Part shown: positions 37,861 through 46,649 of the stretch, in pieces
How positions within the stretch are numbered: the stretch's first letter is position 1
Layout of the letters: each line of letters opens with the position of its first letter
NCBI GenBank assembly: GCA_963768075.1
Contig: CAVYHD010000032.1
Span: 62,001-126,000 of the forward strand
DNA length: 64,000 nucleotides
Direction: 5' to 3'
From: QHXW01 sp963768075
Lineage (GTDB): Bacteria > Acidobacteriota > Terriglobia > Bryobacterales > Bryobacteraceae
The notes under the pieces: model-generated
The model's input: the letters and a program-made list of their open reading frames with translations, nothing else
Databases searched by the model: none
What the model was told of the DNA's origin: nothing
Program-made: the position numbers and the translations under genes

Positions 37861-39222
37861 GTGAACCCTCTCACCCGCAGAGATTTCGCACGAACCGCCG
37901 GCGTGGCTACCGCTCTCAGCTATTCCCGCATCCTCGGCGCCAATGACCGTGTGGGCATGGGCTACATCGGTCTCGGCAACCGCGGCGATCAGGTCCACGA
38001 CGCCTTCCTCGAACACGGCGACTGCCAGACCGTTGCGGTCTGCGATCTTCGCGATGACTACCTGGACCTTGCCGTCAAAAAATCCCGCGCCACTCCGGCA
38101 CGATACAAAGAATACAAAAAGCTCCTTGAAGACAAGAACGTAGACGCCGTTGTCATTGCCACCCCCGACCACTGGCATGCCCTAATGTTCATCGGCGCCT
38201 GCCACGCCGGGAAGGATGTTTACGTCGAGAAGCCACTGAGCCTCACCGTGGTGGAAGGGCGCAAAATGGTGGACACAGCCGAGCGCACCAACCGCGTCAC
38301 TCAGGTCGGCACCAATCGCCGCTCCTGGAAAACCTACCGCGAAGCCGCGGAATTCGTGCGCTCCGGCGGGATCGGCCACGTGACCGCCGCGCGCTGCTTC
38401 CACATCCACAACGACTGGCCGAACGGCCTCGGGCCTGGGTCCGACGCGCCTGCTCCCAGCGAGTGGGAGTGGGACCACTGGCTCGGTCCGGCGCCGAAGG
38501 TGCCTTATAACTCGAACCGGGCCTATTACAACTTTCGCTGGTTCTACAATTACTCGGGCGGCCAGCTTACCAATTTCGGGGTGCACTACGTCGATGTGAT
38601 TCGTTGGTGCCTCGGCCAGGATTCCCCGCGCAGCGTGACGGCCATCGGCGGAAAGTACGCCGGCATCCATGACAATCGCGAGATCCCCGACACGCTCCAG
38701 GTCTTGTGGCAGTTCGATGGCCCGACGCTCGTCGCGTTCGAGCAGTACAACGCCAACGCCGCGCCCGGCAACGCCAAGAACTCGGAAATGGAGTTGCGCG
38801 GCACCAAAGGGACGATGTATATCCGCAACGCAAACTGGGAAGTGGCGCCGGAGAAAATCGCGGACGCCAACGAGGGATACGACCAGGGCCGGGGTTACGG
38901 CAATCCGGTGGATCGCGCCGGAGGCGAACATGCCGCTACTACCCTGAAGGCTGCCATGGAGCCCAAGTCCGTGCAAGGCCCCTCCAGCTTTGACACCACC
39001 GGTCACGCGCGCAATTTTCTGGATTGCGTCAAGAGCCGCGGTAAGTGCAACGCCGATGTGCTCACGGGTCACCTGTCCACTATCCCGTCGTTGATTGGCA
39101 ATATCGCGCACAAAACCCGAACGCATCTCGAATGGGACGCGCAGGCCGAGCGATTCACCAACAACGCAGCGGCCAACGAGTTCCTGCAGTACGAGTATCG
39201 TGCGCCATATAAGCTGGGCTGA
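37861..39222 (+). CDS. Tat-exported Gfo/Idh/MocA-family oxidoreductase
   Basis: GTG 37861 has an AGGAGG ribosome site. A twin-arginine leader (LTRRDFARTAGVATAL) precedes a Rossmann domain (GYIGLGNRGDQ) with EKPLSLTVVEG, the conserved EKP, and the C-terminal domain. Tat-exported Gfo/Idh proteins are common in Planctomycetes and Acidobacteria and carry NAD(P) across the membrane pre-folded. Substrates are carbohydrate-related but unknown. The downstream VCBS-repeat gene starts 28 bases later, so they may be co-transcribed. Confidence 0.9.
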   Translation: MNPLTRRDFARTAGVATALSYSRILGANDRVGMGYIGLGNRGDQVHDAFLEHGDCQTVAVCDLRDDYLDLAVKKSRATPARYKEYKKLLEDKNVDAVVIATPDHWHALMFIGACHAGKDVYVEKPLSLTVVEGRKMVDTAERTNRVTQVGTNRRSWKTYREAAEFVRSGGIGHVTAARCFHIHNDWPNGLGPGSDAPAPSEWEWDHWLGPAPKVPYNSNRAYYNFRWFYNYSGGQLTNFGVHYVDVIRWCLGQDSPRSVTAIGGKYAGIHDNREIPDTLQVLWQFDGPTLVAFEQYNANAAPGNAKNSEMELRGTKGTMYIRNANWEVAPEKIADANEGYDQGRGYGNPVDRAGGEHAATTLKAAMEPKSVQGPSSFDTTGHARNFLDCVKSRGKCNADVLTGHLSTIPSLIGNIAHKTRTHLEWDAQAERFTNNAAANEFLQYEYRAPYKLG

Positions 39223-39249
39223 GGGTTCTCATCCCATAAACTGAAGCCT

Positions 39250-40524
39250 ATGAAACGCTCCTTTGCCGTCTGCGTAACTCTCGCGGCGCTCATCGTGTTC
39301 TCACGCGCGATTGTCGGACAACTCAACGAGGCTCGGGGGAACGCTCCCGGCAATGTTCCGCAAACCACGTATCTGGTCCATCAGCTCGGCAACGACCACT
39401 CCGAGGGCATCACCACGCTCGACATGAACGGCGACGGCCGGCCCGACATCCTCAGCGGCGCCTACTGGTATGAGAACCCCGGCCCACAGGGTGGGGAATG
39501 GAAGCGCCATCAATACCGCACCGTCGAAGTGGTGGGCGAGTTCGTTTCCGATTGCGGCGAGTGGACCGTCGACGTCAATCACGACGGCGCGCCGGATGTC
39601 GTCACCGTGGGTTGGATGACCGACGGCCTCTGGTGGTACGAAAATCCCAAGAAGCCGGACGTGATGTGGCAGCGCCATCTCATCGCCCATACGGTCGAAA
39701 CCGAGGGGGGATGGATGGCCGACATCAACGGCGATGGCAAGCCCGACCTTGCGCTCGCGCACTATGGCCACGCCGGTGTCATGTGGGTCGATTTCGCGGG
39801 GCCCGAACCAAAGGTCCACCACGTGGGGACTCGCGATCAGGACGGCCACGGCATCGGCATGGCAGATGTTGATGGTGACGGCAAAATCGACATTCTCATG
39901 CCGCATGGCTGGTTCAAGAACATCGACGCCGATCACGATAAGTGGGAATGGCGTCCCGAATGGAACCTGGGCGAGACGGGATTCCCCATCATCGGCTACG
40001 ACGTGAACCACGACGGCAAAATGGACCTGATCTATGGCCGCGGACATAGCTACGGCGTTTATTGGCTCGAGCAGCAGGGCGATGCTTCAAACCGCCGCTG
40101 GGTCAGGCACACCATCGATGAATCGTTTTCACAGGTCCACACCTTGGCGCTCGCGGATATCGATGGCGATGGCGAGATGGAGCTGCTGGCCGGCAAACGC
40201 TATCGCGGCCATAATGGCGGCGATCCCGGCTCCTACGAGCCCCTGGTGGTCTACTACTATAAAATCAACCGCCAGACCGGGGAGTTCACGCGCTTCCCCA
40301 TTTCCGTGAATGGAACCGCCGGAGTCGGCACGCAGTTCATCGTCGCGGACCTCGATGGCGACGGCGATATCGACCTCGCCACCGCCGGCAAGAGCGGTGT
40401 GCACTTCTTCGAGAACCTCAAGATTAATCACGTTCCTAAGGAGCAGCGCGAGAAGCAACTGCTGCTGAACAACACCACATGGCCCTTCCCCGGCGAAGGG
40501 CAACAGGTGGATTGGCAGCACTGA
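39250..40524 (+). CDS. Secreted FG-GAP/VCBS repeat protein
   Basis: A signal peptide (SFAVCVTLAALIVFSRAIVG) is followed by seven calcium-binding repeats such as DMNGDGRPDILSG, DVNHDGAPDVVTV, DINGDGKPDLALA, DVDGDGKIDILMP, DVNHDGKMDLIYG, DIDGDGEMELLAG and DLDGDGDIDLATA. These are FG-GAP/VCBS-like repeats and fold as a beta-propeller. It is probably an extracellular or periplasmic binding protein. It follows a Tat-exported Gfo/Idh gene with 27 bases between them. Confidence 0.85.
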   Translation: MKRSFAVCVTLAALIVFSRAIVGQLNEARGNAPGNVPQTTYLVHQLGNDHSEGITTLDMNGDGRPDILSGAYWYENPGPQGGEWKRHQYRTVEVVGEFVSDCGEWTVDVNHDGAPDVVTVGWMTDGLWWYENPKKPDVMWQRHLIAHTVETEGGWMADINGDGKPDLALAHYGHAGVMWVDFAGPEPKVHHVGTRDQDGHGIGMADVDGDGKIDILMPHGWFKNIDADHDKWEWRPEWNLGETGFPIIGYDVNHDGKMDLIYGRGHSYGVYWLEQQGDASNRRWVRHTIDESFSQVHTLALADIDGDGEMELLAGKRYRGHNGGDPGSYEPLVVYYYKINRQTGEFTRFPISVNGTAGVGTQFIVADLDGDGDIDLATAGKSGVHFFENLKINHVPKEQREKQLLLNNTTWPFPGEGQQVDWQH

Positions 40525-40525
40525 T

Positions 40526-41311
40526 TTGAGTGACTCCCCTGCCCTTATCGAATTCTGCGAGGTCTCTGTTGTCCGCGGCAACAGGCTGGCGCTCGACAGG
40601 ATCACGCTCCGCATCGGCGTCGGCGAACACGTGGCCATCCTCGGGCCGAACGGATGCGGGAAATCCACGCTCATCAAAACGATCACCCGCGAATGCTACC
40701 CCCTGGTGCGGGAGGGCTCGTCCATCCGGATTCTCGGCCAGGAGGCCTGGAATGTGTTCGAGCTCCGATCTTTGCTGGGCATCGTCTCGAACGACCTCAT
40801 GAATATATTCACCCGCGACGTGACCGGCCGCGATGTCGTCTTATCGGGATTCTTCAGCAGCGTCGGTATCTGGTCACACCAGCACGTCAGCGATTCCATG
40901 CGCGAAAAGGCCCAAGCGGCTCTCGAGCGGCTGGAAGTGGCACACTTAGCGGACCGGCTCACAACAGAAATGTCATCAGGCGAGGCCCGGCGCGTCCTCA
41001 TTGCTCGCGCGCTGGTCCACGAACCGCGAGCATTGCTGTTTGACGAGCCAAGTACGTCGCTCGATCTGTTCGCACAGCATGAACTGCAACTACTGATGCG
41101 ACGGCTAGCGTACTCCGGAATTGGTATCGTATTGGTTACACACCACTTAGCCGACATCATCCCCGAAACGGAGCGCGTAATCCTGATGCACCAGGGGCGG
41201 ATCGAGGCCGATGGCAGCAAAGAGAAGGTGTTGACCGCTGACCGCTTGTCGGCGCTGTTTGGTCTCCCGGTTGAGTTGGCCAAACGCAGCGGCTACTACA
41301 ACCTATGGTAA
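40526..41311 (+). CDS. ABC transporter ATP-binding protein, ModF-like
   Basis: A 261-residue ATPase with GPNGCGKST (Walker A), a Q-loop position near LLGIVSNDL, signature SSGEARRVLIARAL in place of the usual LSGGQ, ALLFDEPSTSLD (Walker B) and VTHH (H-loop). The short, single-domain form and the altered signature resemble ModF-like ATPases. Start is TTG 40526, one base after the upstream stop TGA. No permease is adjacent, so it is an orphan subunit whose partner and substrate are unknown. Confidence 0.85.
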   Translation: MSDSPALIEFCEVSVVRGNRLALDRITLRIGVGEHVAILGPNGCGKSTLIKTITRECYPLVREGSSIRILGQEAWNVFELRSLLGIVSNDLMNIFTRDVTGRDVVLSGFFSSVGIWSHQHVSDSMREKAQAALERLEVAHLADRLTTEMSSGEARRVLIARALVHEPRALLFDEPSTSLDLFAQHELQLLMRRLAYSGIGIVLVTHHLADIIPETERVILMHQGRIEADGSKEKVLTADRLSALFGLPVELAKRSGYYNLW

Positions 41312-41374
41312 GAATCTTCCAGGTTGGAGATGTCACGCCGCGCCTGATCCAGCAGTCGCCATCGGAAGGCGAAA

Positions 41375-41566
41375 TTAGTTGGCGTTGGCGGCAGTGTTGG
41401 CCGAGGCCAACTGGCTGTTCGTCGTTGTCCAGATGCCAGTAACGCTGGTGCCGGCGCTCACGAATAGGGCGGCCGACGTCAGGCACACAAACGCCATGAG
41501 CAGCGTGTACTCGATCAGATCCTGAGCTTGTTCGTCGCGAATAAAGTTGCTGAGCTGTTCTTTCAT
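41375..41566 (-). CDS. flp: Flp/Fap-type pilin subunit, small
   Basis: ATG 41566 has a strong AAGGAGG ribosome site, so the longer frame from 41641 is rejected. The 63-residue product has MKEQLSNFIRDEQAQDLIEY with the conserved glutamate-tyrosine after a leader, then a hydrophobic helix, as in Flp pilins cleaved by a prepilin peptidase. No Tad assembly genes are in the window, so the machinery must be elsewhere. It faces CsbD across a 394-base regulatory gap. Confidence 0.8.
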   Translation of the reverse strand: MKEQLSNFIRDEQAQDLIEYTLLMAFVCLTSAALFVSAGTSVTGIWTTTNSQLASANTAANAN

Positions 41567-41658
41567 TGTTGGCCTCCTTGCCGTTATCCTTCTGCAATTC
41601 TCTTTAGGCAACTCATAGGCCAATAGCAAACACCGGCACAACTATCTGTGTCTTCAGC

Positions 41659-41687
41659 ACTTAGCAGTTAGGCGAGGGACTTAGCAG
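41659..41687 (+). repeat. ACTTAGCAG direct repeat pair, 20-base period
   Basis: Two perfect nine-base copies start at 41659 and 41679, two helical turns apart. This spacing is typical of sites for a protein dimer pair on one face of the DNA. Confidence 0.5.
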
Positions 41688-41696
41688 GGGGTGGCG

Positions 41697-41732
41697 GTGA
41701 CAATTAGTCACCTTTGGGTGACAGGCAGTCAC
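41697..41732. promoter_or_regulatory. Tandem palindromic operators GTGAC-N5-GTCAC
   Basis: The copies are at 41697-41711 and 41718-41732. Each half is GTGAC facing GTCAC across five bases, and the two palindromes are 21 bases apart, two helical turns. The spacers differ (AATTA and AGGCA), which argues that the arms are what a regulator reads. Confidence 0.6.
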
Positions 41733-41960
41733 TGGCGCTGGTTATTAGACGGCGGATAGGGCTGGCGGATCGTAATCGATCGTACCAGCGCTTTACGTTA
41801 GTCCTGCGAGGGGCCGGTACTTCTTACCCGGATCGAAGTCGAGGCCTGACTCCATTTGTTGATAGCGCGCGCACTAACGTGCCTGGCATTCGAGGTGCTC
41901 CTCTCATTTCCGGCCAGTAAATACTCTGGCCAATTTCATACACAAGGAGAACCAGTACGT

Positions 41961-42230
41961 ATGAATTGGGACCAAATAGAAGGCAAGTGGAAACAGCTAC
42001 GAGGATCGGCGAAGCAGCAGTGGGGGAAACTCACTGATAGCGACATCGATCAAATTGCAGGGAGGCGTGACGCGCTTGTAGGCAAGCTGCAAGAGCGCTA
42101 CGGGATGATGCGCGAGGAAGCACAAAGCAAGGCGGAGGAATGGCTGAGAGCCCAGAAGGAAACGGGACTCCCGGACCGACCCTCGTCGCAGACGACCCGG
42201 CAGGAAACGCATCAGACAGCGAAGGGATAG
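41961..42230 (+). CDS. CsbD-family stress-response protein
   Basis: ATG 41961 has AAGGAGA eleven bases upstream. The 89-residue protein has the CsbD signature MNWDQIEGKWKQLRGSAKQQ and is helical and charged. CsbD proteins are induced by stress (sigma B in Bacillus); their mechanism is unclear. The preceding operator-rich region suggests regulated expression. Confidence 0.85.
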   Translation: MNWDQIEGKWKQLRGSAKQQWGKLTDSDIDQIAGRRDALVGKLQERYGMMREEAQSKAEEWLRAQKETGLPDRPSSQTTRQETHQTAKG

Positions 42231-42245
42231 ACTCGCGCTGAAGCA

Positions 42246-42284
42246 CGAGGCGGCAGGATCGACCTCTCAACCCCTGCCGCCTCG
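42246..42284. terminator. Bidirectional terminator hairpin
   Basis: CGAGGCGGCAGG and CCTGCCGCCTCG form a perfect 12-base stem around a 15-base loop, in the gap between the converging CsbD and SelA-like genes. There is no T-run, but the stem strength and place fit a bidirectional terminator. Confidence 0.65.
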
Positions 42285-42305
42285 CTTCCTGATTCCCACC
42301 GGCGG

Positions 42306-43580
42306 CTACGCGCCGACGGCCTTGGTCAGAACTTCATGCAGACGCCGCGCAACGATCATGTCTTCGCCGGGCTCAAGCATCCACACCCCCACCACAATCG
42401 TGTTCGCGTCGGTGGGCAAACCGGCGCTCGCGCGGGTGCTGCCGGTGGCGGGATTGAGTTCAATGCTGGGCGTGCCCCGGCGCAGTTGCTCTTTCACCTC
42501 GACCGGAGAAATCTTCACGCGCTGCTGGTCGTAGCGCAGGAGCAAGTGCGGGACCTGGTTAGCAACGGGAGGAACAACAATCTGGGACTGGAGGGTCGGA
42601 ATCTTTTTCAAATGCGCGGCAATGCGATCGGCGCGCTGGCGAAATTCGGACTGCATGGCGTCTTCCGATTGGTTGACGAACCAATCGACCGCGGCGACCA
42701 TGCCGACAATTTGTTCCTTGGCCACCTTCATGCCGCGTCCAACCACGTCATCATTCGGGCTGTTGTTGAGAGTGGCGGCGGCAATCAGGTCCTTCCGTCC
42801 TAGCAGGAGGCCGGCGTTCTGCGGGCCGCGAATACCCTTGCCTCCGGAGAAAGTGACCAGGTCGAAACCCATCTGTGTGTAGTTCCACAGGTTGGAGATG
42901 GGCGGGACGTCGGCAGCCGCGTCATTGAAGCACGGAACTCCATGTTTGTGCGCGACACGAATCCAGTCCTCGCGGCTGATCTGGCCCTGTTCGGCTGCGT
43001 TAAAGAAATGGGTCATGGCCGTGCGATCCGTGAAAGCGGCCTCGTATTGCGCCGGTGTTTCGACCTCGACAAAGCGGATGCCGCAGTTCAACAGCGCGTG
43101 GTCATAATCGTAGCGGTGCGCCTTCTGGACGATAACCTCGTTCTTCAGATTAGCCGTTTCGGTAGGCATGTCGTGAGGGGCGGATTGCCGGTTGGCAACC
43201 GTGATGCACGCCGCGGTCCCCAGTGTGAGCGCGGAAGCGGCGCCGGCGGTGACCATGGCCGCCTCACAACGCAGCCGCTTGGCAAGATACTCGCCGGCCT
43301 TTCGCTGAAGCTCGATCAAGCGAACGGGATGTTTCGCGGCGCGCGCCACGGCAGCTTGCACCGAAGGCGGCATGGTGGAAGCAGTCAGAATAGTGTAAGT
43401 ACCGGCGGCGTTGATAATTTTGGTGACGCCGAGCTTATCGTAGTAGTCTTCCCCCTCGTCGGCGGGCTGAGTGGGCGCCGGCGAAGCTTTCAGCAGCGTC
43501 GTCTGGCTGGCCAGCCCGCCGGCAGCGAGCAGGTTCCGGGTCCACGTAAAAAAGTCTCTGCGACTATTGAATCGATTCAT
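42306..43580 (-). CDS. Tat-exported SelA-like PLP-dependent enzyme
   Basis: ATG 43580 has GGAG seven bases upstream; the GTG at 43586 is less likely. A twin-arginine leader (NSRRDFFTWTRN) is followed by a linker and a fold-type-I PLP domain of the SelA/D-glucosaminate-6-phosphate ammonia-lyase type: LGVTKIINAAGTYT, YDYDHALLN, and FSGGKGIRGPQ, where the Lys (about residue 248) would bind PLP. SelA-like proteins are normally cytoplasmic; a Tat leader here is unusual. The substrate is unknown, and it is not expected to make selenocysteinyl-tRNA outside the cytoplasm. Confidence 0.8.
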   Translation of the reverse strand: MNRFNSRRDFFTWTRNLLAAGGLASQTTLLKASPAPTQPADEGEDYYDKLGVTKIINAAGTYTILTASTMPPSVQAAVARAAKHPVRLIELQRKAGEYLAKRLRCEAAMVTAGAASALTLGTAACITVANRQSAPHDMPTETANLKNEVIVQKAHRYDYDHALLNCGIRFVEVETPAQYEAAFTDRTAMTHFFNAAEQGQISREDWIRVAHKHGVPCFNDAAADVPPISNLWNYTQMGFDLVTFSGGKGIRGPQNAGLLLGRKDLIAAATLNNSPNDDVVGRGMKVAKEQIVGMVAAVDWFVNQSEDAMQSEFRQRADRIAAHLKKIPTLQSQIVVPPVANQVPHLLLRYDQQRVKISPVEVKEQLRRGTPSIELNPATGSTRASAGLPTDANTIVVGVWMLEPGEDMIVARRLHEVLTKAVGA

Positions 43581-43636
43581 GGGCACACTCCACGGGCAGT
43601 TAATTTACCGTACTCTATCACAGCGCCAAAGCATCT

Positions 43637-44065
43637 CTATCGTCGAAACAGAAGCAGCCACGCCACGAGGCCGGTCGCGCCAGCCAGCAGAATGCCGGCG
43701 GCCTGAGCGGGAGTCAGCTTCGGCAGCGTGGTGGGCGCGGGGCCGGTCAAAGGCGAATCCGGCGTCTCCGCGGGCGCTCCTGGCAGGCTTTTCAAGGCGC
43801 GGGCAATCTGCTGCTCCCCGCGGCGGTCGGCGATCAGAATGGTTCTCGAATTCATGCCGTTCGTGGAGCGCAGCAGCTTCTTGCGCAACGGCTCGGGGAC
43901 TTCCCGCACGGAACGATAGACGCTTTCCGTGTCATCGGCGGAAATCAAAATAGTGGAAGTTTTCAACATTCCGGTGATCCGTTCCGGCACCGCTTCGCCG
44001 CAGTAAGGGCAGCTCCGCTGATCGCCGTCGATCTTCCGATTGCAGGTGGGGCAACGCATCGCCAT
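43637..44065 (-). CDS. Zinc-ribbon protein with C-terminal membrane anchor
   Basis: Starts with MRCPTCNRKI and CPYCGEAV, giving a four-cysteine zinc ribbon, followed by a helical middle (SRTILIADRRGEQQIARAL) and one C-terminal hydrophobic helix (about residues 119-139). It lies three bases after the LysR gene on the same strand, so the two are probably an operon. Function unknown; the architecture suggests a tail-anchored cytoplasmic sensor or regulator. Confidence 0.7.
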   Translation of the reverse strand: MAMRCPTCNRKIDGDQRSCPYCGEAVPERITGMLKTSTILISADDTESVYRSVREVPEPLRKKLLRSTNGMNSRTILIADRRGEQQIARALKSLPGAPAETPDSPLTGPAPTTLPKLTPAQAAGILLAGATGLVAWLLLFRR

Positions 44066-44068
44066 AGT

Positions 44069-44995
44069 TTACCGAACCGCCAGACGCGGCCCTTTCACAT
44101 TCTCACGCGCCGGCTCGCCGAAGTTTTCCAGCACCACCTGAATGAAGCCGAGAGCCGCTTTCGAGAGGGCCTTGTCTTTGCGATAGATGAGTCCCAGGCG
44201 CCGCAACATCGGCTCGGGCGCCAACGCCGCCGATCGCAACTTCCCAGCCGCGATTTCCTCGCGGCAGTTGGACGCCGCCAGAAACGAAATCCCCAGGGCT
44301 GCCATGGTGAAGCGCTTCATCATCTCGGTGGAATCGAGTTCCATGGAAACCTGTACTTGATCCTCCACCGGCTCGAACCACGTGTTCAGACGCGCGCGCG
44401 TGGTACCGGACTTGGGCAGAAGTAAGGGATACGGCGCGATGTCGTAGCAGGTGACGGAAGATCTGTCCCCAAGCGGGTGCTTCGGTGCAGTGATGACGCG
44501 GATCTCATCGCGATAGATGTCCGCCACTTGCACGCGTTTCTCCTGCACGGGCAACTGCGTGAGGCCAAAATCCGCAATGTTCTCTGTCACGGCTTCGACC
44601 ACGCGGGAGCCGTAGGACCGGTCAACCTGCAACTGCACGCCGGGGAACTGCTTCATATACTCGGCGAAGACCTGCGGAAGGACATAGATGCAGGTCGCTT
44701 CGTTGGCCGCGATGACCAGTTCGCCTCTGGGAACGCGCTCGAGTTCGTTGATTTCGTCCTGCACGCGGCGTCGCAGCTCGAGAATCTGCTCGGCATATCC
44801 GGTGAACAGGCGGCCGGCAGTGGTGAGCGAAATCCGGCTTCCGAACCTTTCAAACAGTTCCGTCTTCAGTTCCTGCTCGAGCTGGCGAATTTGCGCGCTG
44901 ATTGCCGGTTGCGTGCGGTAGCACGTCTGCGCGGCCTTGGAAAAGCTCTTCAGCCGGACAATCTCGAGGAACGTGTGAAGTTGATCAAAGTCCAT
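44069..44995 (-). CDS. LysR-family transcriptional regulator
   Basis: The start at ATG 44995 gives MDFDQLHTFLEIVRLKSFSK, the standard LysR winged-helix opening; the frame upstream to 45139 is rejected. The DNA-binding helix (AAQTCYRTQPAISAQIRQLE) and the effector domain are full length, 308 residues. It is divergent from the cytochrome c gene 135 bases away, so it may regulate it. The effector is unknown. Confidence 0.9.
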   Translation of the reverse strand: MDFDQLHTFLEIVRLKSFSKAAQTCYRTQPAISAQIRQLEQELKTELFERFGSRISLTTAGRLFTGYAEQILELRRRVQDEINELERVPRGELVIAANEATCIYVLPQVFAEYMKQFPGVQLQVDRSYGSRVVEAVTENIADFGLTQLPVQEKRVQVADIYRDEIRVITAPKHPLGDRSSVTCYDIAPYPLLLPKSGTTRARLNTWFEPVEDQVQVSMELDSTEMMKRFTMAALGISFLAASNCREEIAAGKLRSAALAPEPMLRRLGLIYRKDKALSKAALGFIQVVLENFGEPARENVKGPRLAVR

Positions 44996-45129
44996 GATGC
45001 CCGTGGCACTCTTCCCGTTCGTCAGCCGCGGCTGCACGGCTTGCGAGCCCGTGCGATGGTATACATTGTAACAGACAGCGCCTCGCACCCTATTTGCGCC
45101 TGGATCTGGCCTGAAGATAGAGTGATAGG

Positions 45130-45540
45130 GTGAAAACATTGCCCGCTTTCCTCACTGTGCCCCTTGCAATTGTCCTGCCCGGCGCGATTCTCGCCGCCGG
45201 GGGAGTGGAGCGAGGGAAATATCTGGTTGAAGAGGTTGCTAAGTGCCAGGATTGCCACACGCCTCGCGGGGCCGACGGGCAGCTTGACCAGACCAAGTGC
45301 CTTAAGGGCGCGGTTCTTGATTTTCAGCCCATGCAACCGATGAAGGAGTGGCACAAGACGTCGCCGGACCTCACGCCGGGGAGCCGCCTTTGGCAGAGGT
45401 GGGGCGAGAAAGGGCTGGCGGCGTTTCTCAAGACCGGTTTGGGTCCCAGCGGGCACGCCGCCGATCCGCCCATGCCGGCTTATAAGCTCAACAGTGAAGA
45501 CGCCGAAGCGATTGTGCAGTATCTAAAAAGCTTGAAGTAG
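45130..45540 (+). CDS. Small c-type cytochrome
   Basis: GTG start at 45130. A signal peptide (PAFLTVPLAIVLPGAILAAG) precedes a single haem site CQDCH, with the sixth ligand likely Met in PPMPAY. The 136-residue protein is a class I monohaem cytochrome, periplasmic. It is divergent from the LysR gene, and the TIGR03790 gene follows four bases later, so they may be co-transcribed. Confidence 0.85.
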   Translation: MKTLPAFLTVPLAIVLPGAILAAGGVERGKYLVEEVAKCQDCHTPRGADGQLDQTKCLKGAVLDFQPMQPMKEWHKTSPDLTPGSRLWQRWGEKGLAAFLKTGLGPSGHAADPPMPAYKLNSEDAEAIVQYLKSLK

Positions 45541-45544
45541 CTCC

Positions 45545-46648
45545 GTGAAGCTGCCGCTGTCAATTGGGTTTGCCGCCGGGCTGGCCGCCAGCGCTGCGTT
45601 CGGCCAGACGGGGGAAAACGTCCTGGTGGTGGTGAATGAATCCTCGAACATTTCGCGACGCATCGGCGAATATTACTTGCACAAGCGCCAGGTGCCCCTG
45701 CTGAATCTTTGCAGGATTCGGACCACCGAAGCGGAGGAAATCCCGCGCCCGGTGTATGAGGACGAGATCGAGCGGCCCATCGGGCAGTATCTGAAGGCAC
45801 ACCGGCTGGAAGATAAGATTCTGTACATTGCGACGACACTGGGAGTGCCGCTGAAGATTCGCGGAGCGGGTGAGCGGATGGGAACGGAGTCGGCTTCGGT
45901 GGATTCGGAACTCACCCTGCTCTACGGCAAACTGAAGGGCGCGACGTTCCGCAACGCGGGTGTGGTTCCGAATCCTTTTTACCGGAAAATGCAGGCGCGG
46001 TTCCAGCATCCGCAGTTTCCCATTTATCTGGTGACGCGGCTGGCGGGCTACGATTTTCACGATGTCGCGGGAATGATTGACCGCTCGGCCGAAGCGCGCA
46101 ATCGAGGCAAATTCGTATTCGACCTGAAAGCCGGTGATTCCGGGGGCGGCAATGCATGGCTGCTGGAAGCGGCGCGGGCGCTGCCCAAGGAGCGGGTAGT
46201 GCTCGACGAAACCAGCCAGGTGCTGTACAACCAGCGCGGAGTGATCGGTTATGCGGCGTGGGGTTCGAACGACCGCGACCGCAAGCAGCGCATGCTCGGG
46301 TTTCAATGGCTGCCAGGAGCCATCGTCACCGAGTTCGTCTCGACCGATGGCCGCACGTTCGCCCAGCCTCCGGATTCATGGAATATCACCACATGGGAGG
46401 ATCACGTGCATTTGTTCGCCGGGTCGCCGCAGACGCTCACGGCGGACTATATTCACGAGGGAGCAACCGGCTGTTCGGGGCACGTCTACGAACCGTATCT
46501 GGAAGCGACTCCGCGTCCGCAATATCTGTTTCCCGCCTACTTCAGCGGCCGAAATCTCGCGGAAAGCTACTATGTCTCGATTCCGGCCTTGAGCTGGCAA
46601 AACATCGTGGTGGGAGATCCGCTGTGCAAAATCGGCAAACCGGATTGA
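45545..46648 (+). CDS. TIGR03790-family protein
   Basis: GTG 45545, four bases after the cytochrome gene. A signal peptide (LSIGFAAGLAASAAFG) is followed by NVLVVVNESSNISRRIGEYY, KRQVPLLNLCRI and LYIATTLGVPLKIRG, typical of the TIGR03790 family, which is found in a few environmental phyla. The function is unknown. It contains conserved histidine and cysteine residues (ATGCSGHVYEP) that could form an active site, but this is inference. Confidence 0.85.
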   Translation: MKLPLSIGFAAGLAASAAFGQTGENVLVVVNESSNISRRIGEYYLHKRQVPLLNLCRIRTTEAEEIPRPVYEDEIERPIGQYLKAHRLEDKILYIATTLGVPLKIRGAGERMGTESASVDSELTLLYGKLKGATFRNAGVVPNPFYRKMQARFQHPQFPIYLVTRLAGYDFHDVAGMIDRSAEARNRGKFVFDLKAGDSGGGNAWLLEAARALPKERVVLDETSQVLYNQRGVIGYAAWGSNDRDRKQRMLGFQWLPGAIVTEFVSTDGRTFAQPPDSWNITTWEDHVHLFAGSPQTLTADYIHEGATGCSGHVYEPYLEATPRPQYLFPAYFSGRNLAESYYVSIPALSWQNIVVGDPLCKIGKPD

Positions 46649-46649
46649 C

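Larger units (their letters stand above)
41567..41960. other. 394-base divergent region between Flp pilin and CsbD, rich in operators
   Basis: No gene is visible. The region holds two direct ACTTAGCAG repeats (41659-41667 and 41679-41687), two GTGAC-N5-GTCAC palindromes, and a GGCCAG/CTGGCC hairpin at 41912-41931 before the CsbD ribosome site. Such dense symmetry points to control of the pilin, CsbD or both. Confidence 0.55.

Noticed and set aside
41312..41374. Terminator between the ABC ATPase and Flp genes
   Set aside because: No convincing stem-loop visible in this short gap.
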